From Pelagibaculum spongiae (GTDB taxonomy: Bacteria; Pseudomonadota; Gammaproteobacteria; Enterobacterales; Pelagibaculaceae), in NCBI RefSeq assembly GCF_003097315.1, contig NZ_QDDL01000001.1, positions 124,001 to 188,000 on the forward strand: DNA of 64,000 bases, read 5' to 3'. The stretch's first letter is position 1. Each line of letters starts with the position of its first letter. Position numbers and translations under genes: made by a program. Below the pieces are notes generated by a model. The model worked only from the letters and a program-made list of their open reading frames with translations, was not told the origin of the DNA and searched no databases. Shown here piece after piece: positions 40,061-49,359 of the stretch.

Positions 40061-42271
40061 GTGCTGGAAAATAGATTTCCGCCTGATTACAATCTACAGC
40101 AAATGATAGATTCAATTTTTAACACACCACGCTATTTTTTAACACACCACGCTATTGAAAATATTTGGCACGATATTTTCTGCACCCCCCTTTTTTTGAA
40201 GGGAAAGCGACCCTCCCATTGTACTACTTACCATAACGATACAGAGGATCTTTTGCACAATAAAATTTATTTCCCGCATATTGATGGATTAAGGGCAATT
40301 GCTGTTATGGCAGTTATCATTTTCCATTTTAATGAAGGCCTATTGCCAGGCGGGTACCTAGGAGTAGATGTATTCTTTGTAATATCTGGGTTTGTAATTA
40401 CAAACTACTTAAACAACACCCGCTGGAATAATACTAAAAGTTTTTTAGTTGATTTTTATCTTAAAAGATTCAAACGCATCTTCCCTGCTTTGGTGGTCTG
40501 CACTCTCGTCACCTGTGCAGCCATTGCCATCTTCGTAACAAGACCTGAAAAACTGATTTTTAAAACTGCAGCCATGTCTATTATTGGCATGACTAACAAT
40601 TACTTATACTGGAAATCAAGTGATTATTTTTCTTTAGACAGCAGCCTCAACCCTTTCACCCATATGTGGTCACTAGGCGTAGAAGAGCAGTTTTATTTAA
40701 TTTACCCAGCGCTGCTTATTTTTTCAGGATTAGTTCTAGGCACAAGAAAAAAATTAAGCCGCTATCGAACAACCTTGCTTTTAATCTTAATGGTAGCGTC
40801 ATTTGTAGGCTATGAAATAACCCAAATAACAGACAAAAGCGCTAGCTTTTACCTATTGCCTTTCAGGTTATGGGAGCTGGGGGTAGGTTGCCTAGCCTAT
40901 TATACCTATATCAATAAAAACAAAGGCATGCGGATTTTCGAGAACCCTTTGACCAGCTGGGTCGCATTATTTGGCCTGACGGCATGCCTTTATTTTCCAG
41001 AAGAATATCAAGCATTCACTACACCCCTGATTGTCATAACATCCGCTTTAATTATTTTAAGCGACTGCCACTCAAAGACTATTGTTAGCAAACTATTATC
41101 ATGCAGCCCAATGGTTTGGGTAGGCCTCCTATCGTATTCATTGTATATCTGGCATTGGCCAATCTTGGTCCTTGGAAAGCACACCCTTGGGCTACAAGGA
41201 AAGACCGCTCCAGCGATCATCGTACTAATCCTATTCTTTTCAATCAGCTCATATTATTTAGTTGAACGCCCTCTCCGGAACATCAAATATAGTTTCAGCT
41301 TAAAAAAGCAACTGTCACTCTATGTTACTTTAATGGTACTCGCAGCTCTTTCAATATCTTCATACGCCCCAAGATTTTCAAAAAATTACAACAACATAAT
41401 TGCTGATTTATACGAAATTGAACCAGTAATACCTTGGGGCGATGATGTAGATTGCCACGGAGAACTTGACCTCAGCCAAAAGAAAGATCCAGTAAAAGAG
41501 TGCTTAGAGCCGACTAGAAACAACGACAAGCCGAAAGCATTTTATCTAATAGGCGATTCTCATGCCGCGCAGTTTTATTTTATGGCTAACAAAGCGCTGG
41601 CAAAGACTTCATATCAAGTCAGATTTATAAATGACGGCTCTATTGATGGTATAATCAACAGAAATGAAAAATCAAAATCAATGCAGTACATAGTTGAAAA
41701 TATCAAACCTGGAGACGTAGTAGCTTTAGCTTTCCACCGTGGACGACTAAACAATTCAAGAGACAAACACATACCACTACAAGAGATTGTAAAAGAAAAC
41801 AAAAAATCACTCGCCTTTAAAAGGCATTATCTTGAATTTCAAAATAAGATCACCAACGCTGGAGGCGTCTCGCTTTTACTTCGAGACACACCACTCATGG
41901 CAACAATTGCAACAAGCCCTTCATGTAAGTTACAGGTTGAATACTTAGGCTCTAGCGTTTGCAACGTGTCCGCCTTGCAAGACCGACACACGAGGCGTCG
42001 CCAAGATATGGTTTATAACGAATTAAATAAAAAGCATTCTAACACTTGCACCTGGGACCCTTTGAATGTCATGTATGGAAATAACACTTCTATTGATGTC
42101 ACAGATAAAAATGGCGAGTACATCATGTGGGACTGGAATCACATTACAAAGCAAACGTCGCTTGATCTTTCAAAAAACTTCCTGCCAGCCTTTCAAAAAT
42201 GCATCAACAAAATTCAGATTGCAACTAAACCCTCTCAAGAGCCAGTCACACCTGAAACCAAAGTAATCTGA
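40061..42271 (+). CDS. Acyltransferase-3/SGNH O-acetyltransferase (OafA-like)
   Basis: The product has the acyltransferase-3 membrane domain, starting IDGLRAIAVMAVIIFHFNEGLLPGGYLGVDVFFVISGFVI, with about ten helices and FTHMWSLGVEEQFYLIYP. A C-terminal periplasmic SGNH domain follows with the nucleophile motif LIGDSHAAQ near residue 497 and a late DWNHIT with the catalytic His. Such two-domain enzymes O-acetylate lipopolysaccharide O-antigen or other envelope glycans. The GTG at 40061 has a GGAG 7 nt upstream. The family normally begins just before IDGLRA, and a TTG at 40253 with AGAGG 5 nt upstream would give such a start; the 64 extra residues include a 20-bp duplication. A strong terminator follows. 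Confidence 0.85.
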   Translation: MLENRFPPDYNLQQMIDSIFNTPRYFLTHHAIENIWHDIFCTPLFLKGKRPSHCTTYHNDTEDLLHNKIYFPHIDGLRAIAVMAVIIFHFNEGLLPGGYLGVDVFFVISGFVITNYLNNTRWNNTKSFLVDFYLKRFKRIFPALVVCTLVTCAAIAIFVTRPEKLIFKTAAMSIIGMTNNYLYWKSSDYFSLDSSLNPFTHMWSLGVEEQFYLIYPALLIFSGLVLGTRKKLSRYRTTLLLILMVASFVGYEITQITDKSASFYLLPFRLWELGVGCLAYYTYINKNKGMRIFENPLTSWVALFGLTACLYFPEEYQAFTTPLIVITSALIILSDCHSKTIVSKLLSCSPMVWVGLLSYSLYIWHWPILVLGKHTLGLQGKTAPAIIVLILFFSISSYYLVERPLRNIKYSFSLKKQLSLYVTLMVLAALSISSYAPRFSKNYNNIIADLYEIEPVIPWGDDVDCHGELDLSQKKDPVKECLEPTRNNDKPKAFYLIGDSHAAQFYFMANKALAKTSYQVRFINDGSIDGIINRNEKSKSMQYIVENIKPGDVVALAFHRGRLNNSRDKHIPLQEIVKENKKSLAFKRHYLEFQNKITNAGGVSLLLRDTPLMATIATSPSCKLQVEYLGSSVCNVSALQDRHTRRRQDMVYNELNKKHSNTCTWDPLNVMYGNNTSIDVTDKNGEYIMWDWNHITKQTSLDLSKNFLPAFQKCINKIQIATKPSQEPVTPETKVI
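40115..40156 (+). repeat. 20-bp tandem duplication
   Basis: ATTTTTAACACACCACGCT is followed at once by ATTTTTTAACACACCACGCT, inside the 5' extension of the acyltransferase frame. The two copies are read in different frames, so the duplication joins the upstream GTG to the acyltransferase frame. Confidence 0.85.
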
Positions 42272-42282
42272 CTATTACTTTT

Positions 42283-42326
42283 ATGCCGAACAAGCTGATT
42301 GACCATCAAATCGGCTTGTTCGGCAT
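42283..42326 (+). terminator. Rho-independent terminator of the acyltransferase gene
   Basis: ATGCCGAACAAGC pairs with GCTTGTTCGGCAT across an 18-nt loop, followed by ACTCTTTTTTTATC. It lies 12 nt after the stop codon. Confidence 0.88.
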
Positions 42327-42356
42327 ACTCTTTTTTTATCTGAGCACGCAGAAAAA

Positions 42357-42995
42357 CTAGAGCAAGAAATCCTCAACCGGCAATTTCATAAGTTCTGAAT
42401 CGTCCAACCCTCTTTCTTCAGCTAAACGCTTAACCAAGTTGTACCCAACCCAGTAGCCAGCATATTTTGCATACTGCGCGACATCTGCACCTAAAAAATA
42501 AAGATTGAAGTTAAAAGATTCACTGTTTATTTCCGGCTTCATTTTTCGATAAATATCTTGCCAGTTCAATTCACTCATATCATTGAAAAGCGAAGACACT
42601 ACACCGCCGTTAAAATTCCTTTCAAAATAACAGGCCAAGCCTTCGGTAATAATGTTATCAGCCAACGAATTTTCAGAACCAACTACAGCCATTCTCATGC
42701 AATGATGAACTTCATGGGCCAGCACCGAGCGGAGTTCTTTATTTATTGCTTCGACGATATCTTCTCTATTGCAATCAATTAGAATTTCTAATCTAAAGGG
42801 TGAAAGCGCATAACCGCCAATACCTGAAGGCGCGGGATCTGAATAAAAGGGGCTAAAAGTAATATCTACATCACTTAAGTCAAAGTGCTCACCAATCAAA
42901 GCCAGCGACTGCTGAGCAACTAAAGCAATGCTGTCGCGTACCTCACGACTGAAGCGCCCGGTTGAATTCAATATTGAAATATTATTATTTTTCAT
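42357..42995 (-). CDS. DUF2268-like putative zinc protease
   Basis: The 212-residue product has a zincin signature LAHEVHHCMRM (H94, E95, H98) and a downstream glutamate in IITEGLACYFE (about E118), the arrangement of the DUF2268 family of predicted metalloproteases. The C-terminal helix YAGYWVGYNLVKRLAEERG is also typical. There is no signal peptide, so it is probably cytoplasmic. It is convergent with the acyltransferase gene and monocistronic. Biological role unknown. Confidence 0.75.
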   Translation of the reverse strand: MKNNNISILNSTGRFSREVRDSIALVAQQSLALIGEHFDLSDVDITFSPFYSDPAPSGIGGYALSPFRLEILIDCNREDIVEAINKELRSVLAHEVHHCMRMAVVGSENSLADNIITEGLACYFERNFNGGVVSSLFNDMSELNWQDIYRKMKPEINSESFNFNLYFLGADVAQYAKYAGYWVGYNLVKRLAEERGLDDSELMKLPVEDFLL

Positions 42996-43108
42996 TTTTA
43001 CAATACCTGGAAATTTGGAATAACCTTACTTGGGTAAGACGAGATATTCGGAGAATTCGTGTTACGGACTGAAAGCTTGTAAATGACACTCTCAGCCAGT
43101 ATCTCTAC

Positions 43109-43205
43109 TGGGAGCGCAGGCGGGCAGCCTGCAAAGTGCTGAAAGCACAATCCATTGAAAGATAAGTGCTTTACATTCAAATGCAGGCAAGCTGTCTGCG
43201 CTCCA
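43109..43205. repeat. Imperfect inverted-repeat element, 97 bp
   Basis: TGGGAGCGCAGGCGGGCAGCCTGCA at the left end matches, in reverse complement, TGCAGGCAAGCTGTCTGCGCTCCA at the right end, with a smaller GTGCT/AGCAC hairpin inside. It lies in the 350-bp gap between divergent genes and resembles dispersed GGAGCGCAGGC-type repeats. It has no coding capacity. Confidence 0.6.
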
Positions 43206-43347
43206 CGCGAAAACCTTGCAAAATTTACTTTTATTTTTATCGGCGATTAATTTAATGCTATCGTAGCGTAAGCAACCAGTCAACGAGCACGCATTAAGAA
43301 GATGCTTGCAGCTAGCACACCACCACTCACTCAACAAAGGACAATGC

Positions 43348-44166
43348 ATGCTGGCAAATGAATACGGCTCTGGAAATAAAACCATCATCTTGATCCACGG
43401 CGGCCCTTCTCTTTTTGGTTATATGAAGTCTTTGGATGAGCTACTCGAGAATCAATACAAAATTATTGATTATGCCCAGCGAGGCACCTTTGAATCACCC
43501 GCCAACCAAAAAGTAACCATGGCGAGCCATATTACCGACTTAGCCAATTTAATTTCAAAGCACTCCAAAAAAGAAAAGGTTATTCTTATTGGTCATTCAT
43601 GGGGCGCTAACTTGGCACTACTTGCCACTTCCGAGCATCCAGAGAAGATTGAAAAAATCATACTGCTTTCAACTGCAGCGCTTAATCAGCAGATCAGTGA
43701 TTGGCATAGCGATACCTTAAACGCCAGATATAACAGAGCGACTAAGGAGAAGCTCGCTCTAATTGGCAAAGAATTAACTAAAGAGCTGACGGTAGAAAAC
43801 AGAAATTCTTTAATGCAGCAGCGCCTAGCACTAACCAGCCCGTTCTATCACTTAAACCCAAAAACAGAGGAGTTGATCCCGGCGACAAAGTGGAATTTCA
43901 CAACGTTCCTCGAAAGTATAAATTCTATTTGGGACATCATCGATGCTGGAGAAATTCCAGGCATTTTAAAAGCCATCAAAATTCCGGTAATTGCATTTCA
44001 TGGCGATAGCGACCCGATTCCCTGCAAAGAAACATTTGCCTTTTTACGAAAGAATATTGACGACATTGAAACTCACGAAATAGAACAGTCTGGGCACTTC
44101 CCATGGCTAGAGCCAACTTCTCGCGATGATTTTTTGAAAGCATTAAAATTAAAGCTAGAAAAATAA
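43348..44166 (+). CDS. Alpha/beta hydrolase (proline iminopeptidase-like)
   Basis: The 272-residue enzyme has the oxyanion motif ILIHGGPSLFGY (HGGP), the nucleophile elbow LIGHSWGANLALL with the serine near residue 82, a likely acid in FHGDSDPIP, and the histidine in EIEQSGHFPWLEP. HGGP and the cap pattern suggest the S33 peptidase-like group. The start is set at the ATG at 43348, since an AAAGGA lies 6 nt upstream; the frame opens 14 codons earlier. Cytoplasmic. Substrate unknown. Confidence 0.85.
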   Translation: MLANEYGSGNKTIILIHGGPSLFGYMKSLDELLENQYKIIDYAQRGTFESPANQKVTMASHITDLANLISKHSKKEKVILIGHSWGANLALLATSEHPEKIEKIILLSTAALNQQISDWHSDTLNARYNRATKEKLALIGKELTKELTVENRNSLMQQRLALTSPFYHLNPKTEELIPATKWNFTTFLESINSIWDIIDAGEIPGILKAIKIPVIAFHGDSDPIPCKETFAFLRKNIDDIETHEIEQSGHFPWLEPTSRDDFLKALKLKLEK

Positions 44167-44257
44167 AACACCAACACGACAAACAATACATTAAATTATG
44201 CTTGGCAGATATTGTTCAATAAAATACCAATACAAGTAAAGCCAATAAGACATAAAG

Positions 44258-44695
44258 ATGAATATAGAATCGATGGAAATTCACGCAAACCGTTTACACA
44301 AAGGAACAATGGCAATTCTAGAAAAATTAACCGGAATGCCTGAGGACAAGATTCCATACCTCCCCATCATCGCTTGCTCAAAAGGAAAAACCCGCTGCTT
44401 CACCCCATCTGCGACACAAGGAGGGTCAAACCCTGAATACATAGCTTCCTACATCATCAACGGCGCATTCAGCCTTGAAATAAAGATGAAGTATTTACAT
44501 GCATTGGAAACAGGCCATGAAATCAAAGGACACAAATTACTTGAGTTGTTTTCTGCATTAACTGATGAAACTAAACAATTTATCAGAGATGACATGTCTC
44601 GCATAACAAAGCAATCCCAACAATACAAAGAACTATCTCAACAGTTACGGCAACATGTAAAAAAATTCGAATGGGACGTACATAAGTTACTTTAA
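44258..44695 (+). CDS. HEPN-like helical protein (tentative)
   Basis: The 145-residue protein is mainly helical. The segment YIASYIINGAFSLEIKMKYLHALETGHEIKGHKLLELFSALTDETK (about 69-110) has the pattern AFxxExxxKxLxxxxxxxxxGHxLxxLFxxL seen in HEPN-domain proteins of defence and toxin loci. The canonical RNase motif RxxxxH is not evident, so catalytic activity is doubtful. The gene is alone, 91 bp after the hydrolase gene, in an AT-rich accessory block. Other functions are possible. Confidence 0.45.
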   Translation: MNIESMEIHANRLHKGTMAILEKLTGMPEDKIPYLPIIACSKGKTRCFTPSATQGGSNPEYIASYIINGAFSLEIKMKYLHALETGHEIKGHKLLELFSALTDETKQFIRDDMSRITKQSQQYKELSQQLRQHVKKFEWDVHKLL

Positions 44696-44830
44696 AACTC
44701 TGACCTTGCTTTTGAAAGATGGCGGTATTTGCACGAAGGGAAAGGAATGACATGGTTTGCAGGTTATGGTGAGCTACGAGAATGTCTAAGCAATAGAATT
44801 CAAGCCATCAAAAATAAAACAAAGCAAAAA

Positions 44831-44858
44831 AAGCCCGCTTTCTTGCGAAAGCGGGCTT
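44831..44858 (-). terminator. Terminator after tRNA-Val
   Basis: AAGCCCGCTTTC-GCAA-GAAAGCGGGCTT on the minus strand is a perfect 12-bp stem followed by a T run, 8 nt after the tRNA 3' end. Confidence 0.9.
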
Positions 44859-44866
44859 TTAAAATT

Positions 44867-44943
<77 letters not shown>

Positions 44944-45021
44944 AGATTGCTTCGCTGAGGCGACAATAGAATGCCTGTTCCGTCAGGAGCGAGGCGTACT
45001 ATAATGAAACCGCCTCGCCGT

Positions 45022-45419
45022 GGCAAGCCTTTGCCAGCGCCTTTTTTGCACCCTTCATGACTTGATCGTTAAATAGCATGACGTAACCACCTGAGCTCAG
45101 ATGATTCATTACATAAATTAACCGCTTGCTCAAATGCAAAACTGGCGTACTTGCCAGCACTTTACTTTTACACCCTTCATGACTTACCCACTAAAGAGCC
45201 AATCGTAACTGACTGAGTTCAGTTAATTCATTAGATAAATTGACTGCTTGCTCAAACTCAAAACTGGCGTATTTGCCAGCACTTTTTTTTGCACCCTTCA
45301 TGACGTACCGGTTAAAGGGCGAGTCATAACTGCCTGAGTTCAGTTAATTCATTACGCATATTTGCTGCCTGTTCGAACTCAAAACTGGCGTATTTGCCAG
45401 CACTTTCTTTTGCATCCAC
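45022..45419 (-). repeat. Degenerate tandem copies of the uvrB 3' end
   Basis: Three full copies and one partial copy of a 121-122-bp unit follow uvrB; equivalent CATGA points lie at 45056, 45178, 45299 and 45420 (the last at the uvrB end itself). Read on the minus strand each unit encodes a relic of the UvrB C-terminal UVR motif: [57 protein letters not shown], against [19 protein letters not shown] in UvrB. Each ends at a stop codon in the same place. The copy nearest uvrB also has a TGA in place of the Arg codon after RQL. A partial fourth unit is at 45022-45055. As 121 is not a multiple of 3, the units are in different frames and cannot extend UvrB. Confidence 0.85.
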
Positions 45420-45432
45420 CATGATCTGTTCG

Positions 45433-47448
45433 TTAAAGAGCAAGCCGTAACTGCCTGAGTTCAGATAATTCGTCACGCATATTTGCCGCCTGCTCAAACT
45501 CCAAATTAGCGGCATGAGCCAGCATTTGTTTCTCGGTCTGGGCAATTTTCTTATCTAGCTCTGCTGGCGAATGCACAATGTACTGGGCGGCAGTTTCTGC
45601 CACGGCACCGGAACGTTTTTTACTGTTTTTATTCCGCCCCTTGCCACCACCGACCCGCTGCATCACATCGGTAATTTGTTTTTTAATGCTACGCGGCGTA
45701 ATGCCATGCACCTCGTTATAATCTTGCTGGACGATGCGGCGGCGATCGGTTTCGCTAATCGCTTTGCGCATCGAATCGGTCATCCGATCGGCATATAAAA
45801 TACACTTGCCTTGCAGATTACGCGCCGCCCGGCCAATGGTTTGAATCAACGAACGCTCTGAACGAAGAAAGCCTTCTTTGTCGGCATCAAATATCGCCAC
45901 CAGCGAGACTTCAGGAATATCGATACCTTCGCGCAACAAGTTAATTCCAACCAGTACATCGAACTCGCCCAAACGAAGATCACGGATAATTTCGATTCGT
46001 TCAACGGTTTCGATATCTGAGTGCAAATAACGCACCCGAATACCGCTTTCAGCTAAAAACTCAGTTAAATCTTCTGACATCCGTTTGGTCAGCGTGGTGA
46101 TGATTACTCGCTCCTGACACTCAATCCGCAATTGAATTTCACCTAAAACGTCATCTACCTGACCGGTCGCAGGTCGCACTTCAACTTGCGGATCGAGCAA
46201 GCCGGTTGGCCGAACCACCTGCTCAACCGTTTGCCCGGCATTTTCCAGCTCGTAATTACCCGGAGTTGCCGAAACAAAAAGACTTTGCGGGCAGCGCTGC
46301 CAAAACTCTTCAATTTTAAGCGGCCGGTTGTCTAACGCCGATGGCAAACGGAAACCGTACTCCACTAGGGTTTCTTTACGCGAGCGGTCACCACGGTACA
46401 TGGCACCGATTTGACCGATCATGACATGGGATTCATCAATCACCATCAACGCATCATCTGGCAGATAATCAATTAGGGTTGATGGCGGCTCGCCCGGCGC
46501 TGCACCACTTAAATGGCGCGAATAGTTTTCGATGCCCGAGCAATGACCAAACTCGGTCAGCATTTCCAAATCCATCTTCACCCGCTCATTTAAACGCTGG
46601 GCTTCGACCAATTTATTGGCTTTTTCTAAAATCGGTAATCGCTCGGCCAGTTCGGCTTTAATGGTTTCAATCGCCGCCATTACTTGCTCACGCGGTGTGA
46701 CGTAGTGACTTTTCGGATAAATAGTTAATCGCCCTACTTTGCGAAGTGATTCGCCGGTTAAGGGGTCAAACCAACTGAGCCGTTCAATTTCATCATCAAA
46801 TAATTCAATTCGAACCGCTTCTTTTTCCGATTCCGCCGGAAAAATATCAATCACATCACCGCGCACTCGGTAATTGGCCCGACCAAGCTCAACATCATTT
46901 CGAGTGTATTGCAGCTCGGCCAGTCGACGCAGAATTTTCCGTTGATCAATTTTTTCACCGACTGAAATATGCAGCATCATCGACATATAAGACTTAGGAT
47001 CACCCAAACCATAAATTGCCGAAACCGAAGCGACGATAATGGTATCGGATCTTTCCATGATCGCTTTGGTGGCCGACAAACGCATTTGCTCAATGTGCTC
47101 GTTGATCGATGCATCCTTCTCGATAAAAGTATCTGACGCGGGCACATAGGCTTCTGGCTGATAATAATCGTAATAAGAAACGAAATACTCAACCGCATTT
47201 TCGGGAAAGAATTCTTTCATCTCGCCATACAATTGCGCCGCCAGCGTTTTATTTGGCGCCATTACAATGGCCGGCCGATTGGTTTGGGCGATGACTTGCG
47301 CGATGGTGTAGGTCTTGCCTGAACCGGTCACACCTAGCAAAGTCTGACTAGCCAAACCATCGTCCAGCCCTTCTAATAATTGTTTGATTGCTTCAGGCTG
47401 ACCACCTGCAGGCTTAAAATCTGAATGAAGCTTGAATACACCGCTCAC
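45433..47448 (-). CDS. uvrB: UvrABC excision nuclease subunit B
   Basis: The damage-verification helicase subunit has the Walker A motif [13 protein letters not shown], the beta-hairpin region [20 protein letters not shown] (DEAD-type box), [29 protein letters not shown] and QTIGRAARN, and a C-terminal UVR motif [19 protein letters not shown]. The start is set at the GTG at 47446-47448 ([11 protein letters not shown]), by comparison with the usual M-S-x-x-F-K-L beginning; a TTG three codons upstream is also open. I see no clear LexA box upstream. Decayed copies of its own 3' end lie downstream. Confidence 0.96.
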   Translation of the reverse strand: MSGVFKLHSDFKPAGGQPEAIKQLLEGLDDGLASQTLLGVTGSGKTYTIAQVIAQTNRPAIVMAPNKTLAAQLYGEMKEFFPENAVEYFVSYYDYYQPEAYVPASDTFIEKDASINEHIEQMRLSATKAIMERSDTIIVASVSAIYGLGDPKSYMSMMLHISVGEKIDQRKILRRLAELQYTRNDVELGRANYRVRGDVIDIFPAESEKEAVRIELFDDEIERLSWFDPLTGESLRKVGRLTIYPKSHYVTPREQVMAAIETIKAELAERLPILEKANKLVEAQRLNERVKMDLEMLTEFGHCSGIENYSRHLSGAAPGEPPSTLIDYLPDDALMVIDESHVMIGQIGAMYRGDRSRKETLVEYGFRLPSALDNRPLKIEEFWQRCPQSLFVSATPGNYELENAGQTVEQVVRPTGLLDPQVEVRPATGQVDDVLGEIQLRIECQERVIITTLTKRMSEDLTEFLAESGIRVRYLHSDIETVERIEIIRDLRLGEFDVLVGINLLREGIDIPEVSLVAIFDADKEGFLRSERSLIQTIGRAARNLQGKCILYADRMTDSMRKAISETDRRRIVQQDYNEVHGITPRSIKKQITDVMQRVGGGKGRNKNSKKRSGAVAETAAQYIVHSPAELDKKIAQTEKQMLAHAANLEFEQAANMRDELSELRQLRLAL

Positions 47449-47543
47449 GATATACAACCACCTGTTTTGTTTGCCGAGCGCATCATATCTTCGTATGATC
47501 GAACGGTTTCGTTTCCATTAACCCGCAGTATGAGGATGCCGCT

Positions 47544-48728
47544 TTGAACCTGAAGCTTTCCAATCGAGTAAAAAACGTCAAGCCATCCCCCACCCTGGCA
47601 GTCACTGCCCGTGCCGCTGAGCTTCGCGCTTCTGGCAAGGACATTATTGGACTAGGCGCAGGAGAACCGGATTTTGACACGCCAGATCATATCAAAGAAG
47701 CCGCCGTTAAAGCGCTGGCCGATGGCAAAACAAAATACACCCCGGTTGATGGAACCCCAAGCCTAAAACAGGCAATCATCGACAAATTCAAGCGTGACAA
47801 TGGTTTTGATTATCAAGCCAATCAGATTTTGGTTTCTTGCGGCGGCAAGCAAAGCTTTTTCAATCTGACCCAAGCGCTGATTAATCCGGGCGATGAAGTG
47901 ATTATTCCTGCGCCTTACTGGGTTTCTTATCCAGATATCGTGCTATTAGCTGATGGTGTTCCTGTTGTTGTAGAAGCCCCGGTTGAACAGGCTTTTAAAA
48001 TCACTCCAGAGCAGTTAGCTGCAGCAATCACTGAAAAAACTAAGCTGGTGGTCATCAACAGTCCATCTAACCCAAGCGGCAAGGCTTATACATTAGCCGA
48101 GCTGAAAGCTTTGGGCGAAGTACTGCTTCAGTACCCAGATGTAGTGGTTGCCACCGACGATATGTATGAACATATTTTGTGGGCTGACGAGCCATTCGCC
48201 AACATTTTGAATGCTTGCCCTGGGCTTTACGACCAATGCGTTGTAATGAACGGTGTTTCTAAAGCCTATTCAATGACGGGTTGGAGAATTGGTTATTGCG
48301 CTGGCCCTCAGCCGCTGATTGCTTCTATGAAAAAGATTCAATCACAAAGCACTTCTAACCCAACCTCAATTGCCCAGTGGGGCGCAGAAGCGGCACTTAA
48401 CGGCCCGCAAGATTGCGTTAAAGAAATGCTGGAAGCCTTTGAAGTTCGCCACAAGCTGGTACTGGACGGTTTGAATGCAATTCCTGGGGTAAAAGCGATC
48501 CCTTCTGACGGCACTTTCTATAGCTTCCCTAGCTTCCATGAAGCAATGGAAAAGAAAGGCTTTAAGAATGATCTCGATTTAGCAGAGTATCTGTTAAATG
48601 AAGCCGGCGTGGCATTGGTTCCTGGTTCAGCATTTGGCACACCGGGTCATATGCGCCTGTCATTTGCCACTTCAGAAGCGATTTTAAATGACGCATTGGC
48701 AAGAATTCGTAAGGCACTGGAAGTTTAA
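47544..48728 (+). CDS. aspC: Aspartate aminotransferase (class I PLP)
   Basis: The 394-residue enzyme exchanges the amino group between aspartate and 2-oxoglutarate. It has PSPTLAVTARAAEL, GLGAGEPDFDTPDHI, YTPVDGTPSLKQAI, VVINSPSNPSGKAYT, the PLP lysine in NGVSKAYSMTGWRIGYCAGP and the substrate Arg in GHMRLSFATS. It belongs to the I-gamma type common in Pseudomonas-like bacteria. The start is a TTG at 47544 with GAGG 8 nt upstream. It is divergent from uvrB, a common arrangement in gammaproteobacteria. Confidence 0.95.
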   Translation: MNLKLSNRVKNVKPSPTLAVTARAAELRASGKDIIGLGAGEPDFDTPDHIKEAAVKALADGKTKYTPVDGTPSLKQAIIDKFKRDNGFDYQANQILVSCGGKQSFFNLTQALINPGDEVIIPAPYWVSYPDIVLLADGVPVVVEAPVEQAFKITPEQLAAAITEKTKLVVINSPSNPSGKAYTLAELKALGEVLLQYPDVVVATDDMYEHILWADEPFANILNACPGLYDQCVVMNGVSKAYSMTGWRIGYCAGPQPLIASMKKIQSQSTSNPTSIAQWGAEAALNGPQDCVKEMLEAFEVRHKLVLDGLNAIPGVKAIPSDGTFYSFPSFHEAMEKKGFKNDLDLAEYLLNEAGVALVPGSAFGTPGHMRLSFATSEAILNDALARIRKALEV

Positions 48729-48778
48729 TTTAGCTTTCCTGACCTAAGAAACCTAACCTAGCGAAAAATTGCGAGCTC

Positions 48779-48852
48779 CGTAGGTCATCATGAGTAAAGC
48801 GAATGGCGACAATTTTTATTGTCACGTTTCGCTGCGCTCAAGGTGACCTACG
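48779..48852. repeat. Palindromic intergenic element, 74 bp
   Basis: A long interrupted hairpin: CGTAGGTCA, TGAG, AGCGAA and GACAAT on the left match ATTGTC, TTCGCT, CTCA and TGACCTACG on the right. It is placed 50 bp after the aspC stop and may also end transcription. Similar TAGGTCA...TGACCTA elements are dispersed repeats in related bacteria, to my knowledge. The rest of the 48729-49028 gap is AT-rich with no gene seen. Confidence 0.65.
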
Positions 48853-49028
48853 ATTAACACCTAAAAAATCGAACCAGCACTCTTGATACACATCTTGTTT
48901 TGTATACAAAAATACAACCTGCAACAAATCAAATACAACAGATTTCTTGTCACAGATTGATTCAATTCACTTGACCCACTTCGATTAGCAAGTAGAATAT
49001 TTTTGTGCCCTTAAAAAGCACCAAGCAT

Positions 49029-49104
49029 TCCCTGATAGCTCAGTTGGTAGAGCAAATGACTGTTAATCATTGGGTCACTGGTTCGAGTCCAGTTCGGGGA
49101 GCCA
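49029..49104 (+). tRNA. tRNA-Asn (anticodon GTT)
   Basis: The plus strand folds as a 76-nt tRNA: acceptor TCCCTGA/TCGGGGA plus GCCA, D arm GCTC..GAGC with AGTTGGTA, anticodon stem ATGAC/GTCAT-like ATGACTGTTAATCAT with anticodon GTT, and T arm ACTGGTTCGAGTCCAGT. CCA is encoded. Confidence 0.94.
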
Positions 49105-49110
49105 AATTTA

Positions 49111-49141
49111 AAAGCGAAGCCATGAGGCTTCGCTTTTTTTT
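49111..49141 (+). terminator. Terminator after tRNA-Asn
   Basis: AAAGCGAAGCC-ATGA-GGCTTCGCTTT is followed by a T run; it begins 7 nt after the tRNA. Confidence 0.92.
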
Positions 49142-49359
49142 GCTTGCTGTTTTCTTCTCTCTTAATAGCCCACCGCTTTAAATAACTCAGCTTCCAAAAA
49201 GTCAAAAAAATCATCTATCAACCCTGTCGAGAAAATATTGATACCAAAGCACACGGTTTGCCGCCAATGACCTGTAATCTGGCCTTATTTTGCATTACCT
49301 CAATTTCGATAACTGGTTAACTTTGTTGAATAACAATAAAAACAACAAAAGGAATTGTG

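Noticed and set aside
45022..45419. CRISPR array
   Set aside because: The repeat period of 121-122 bp, the lack of short repeat/spacer alternation and the clear homology to uvrB exclude it.
45324..45545. Separate 73-codon gene overlapping the uvrB end
   Set aside because: It is the frame through a decayed copy of the uvrB 3' end; its first half is an out-of-frame reading of uvrB itself.
47449..47540. LexA box between uvrB and aspC
   Set aside because: I looked for CTGT-N8-ACAG on both strands and found no acceptable match, so SOS control of uvrB is not claimed.
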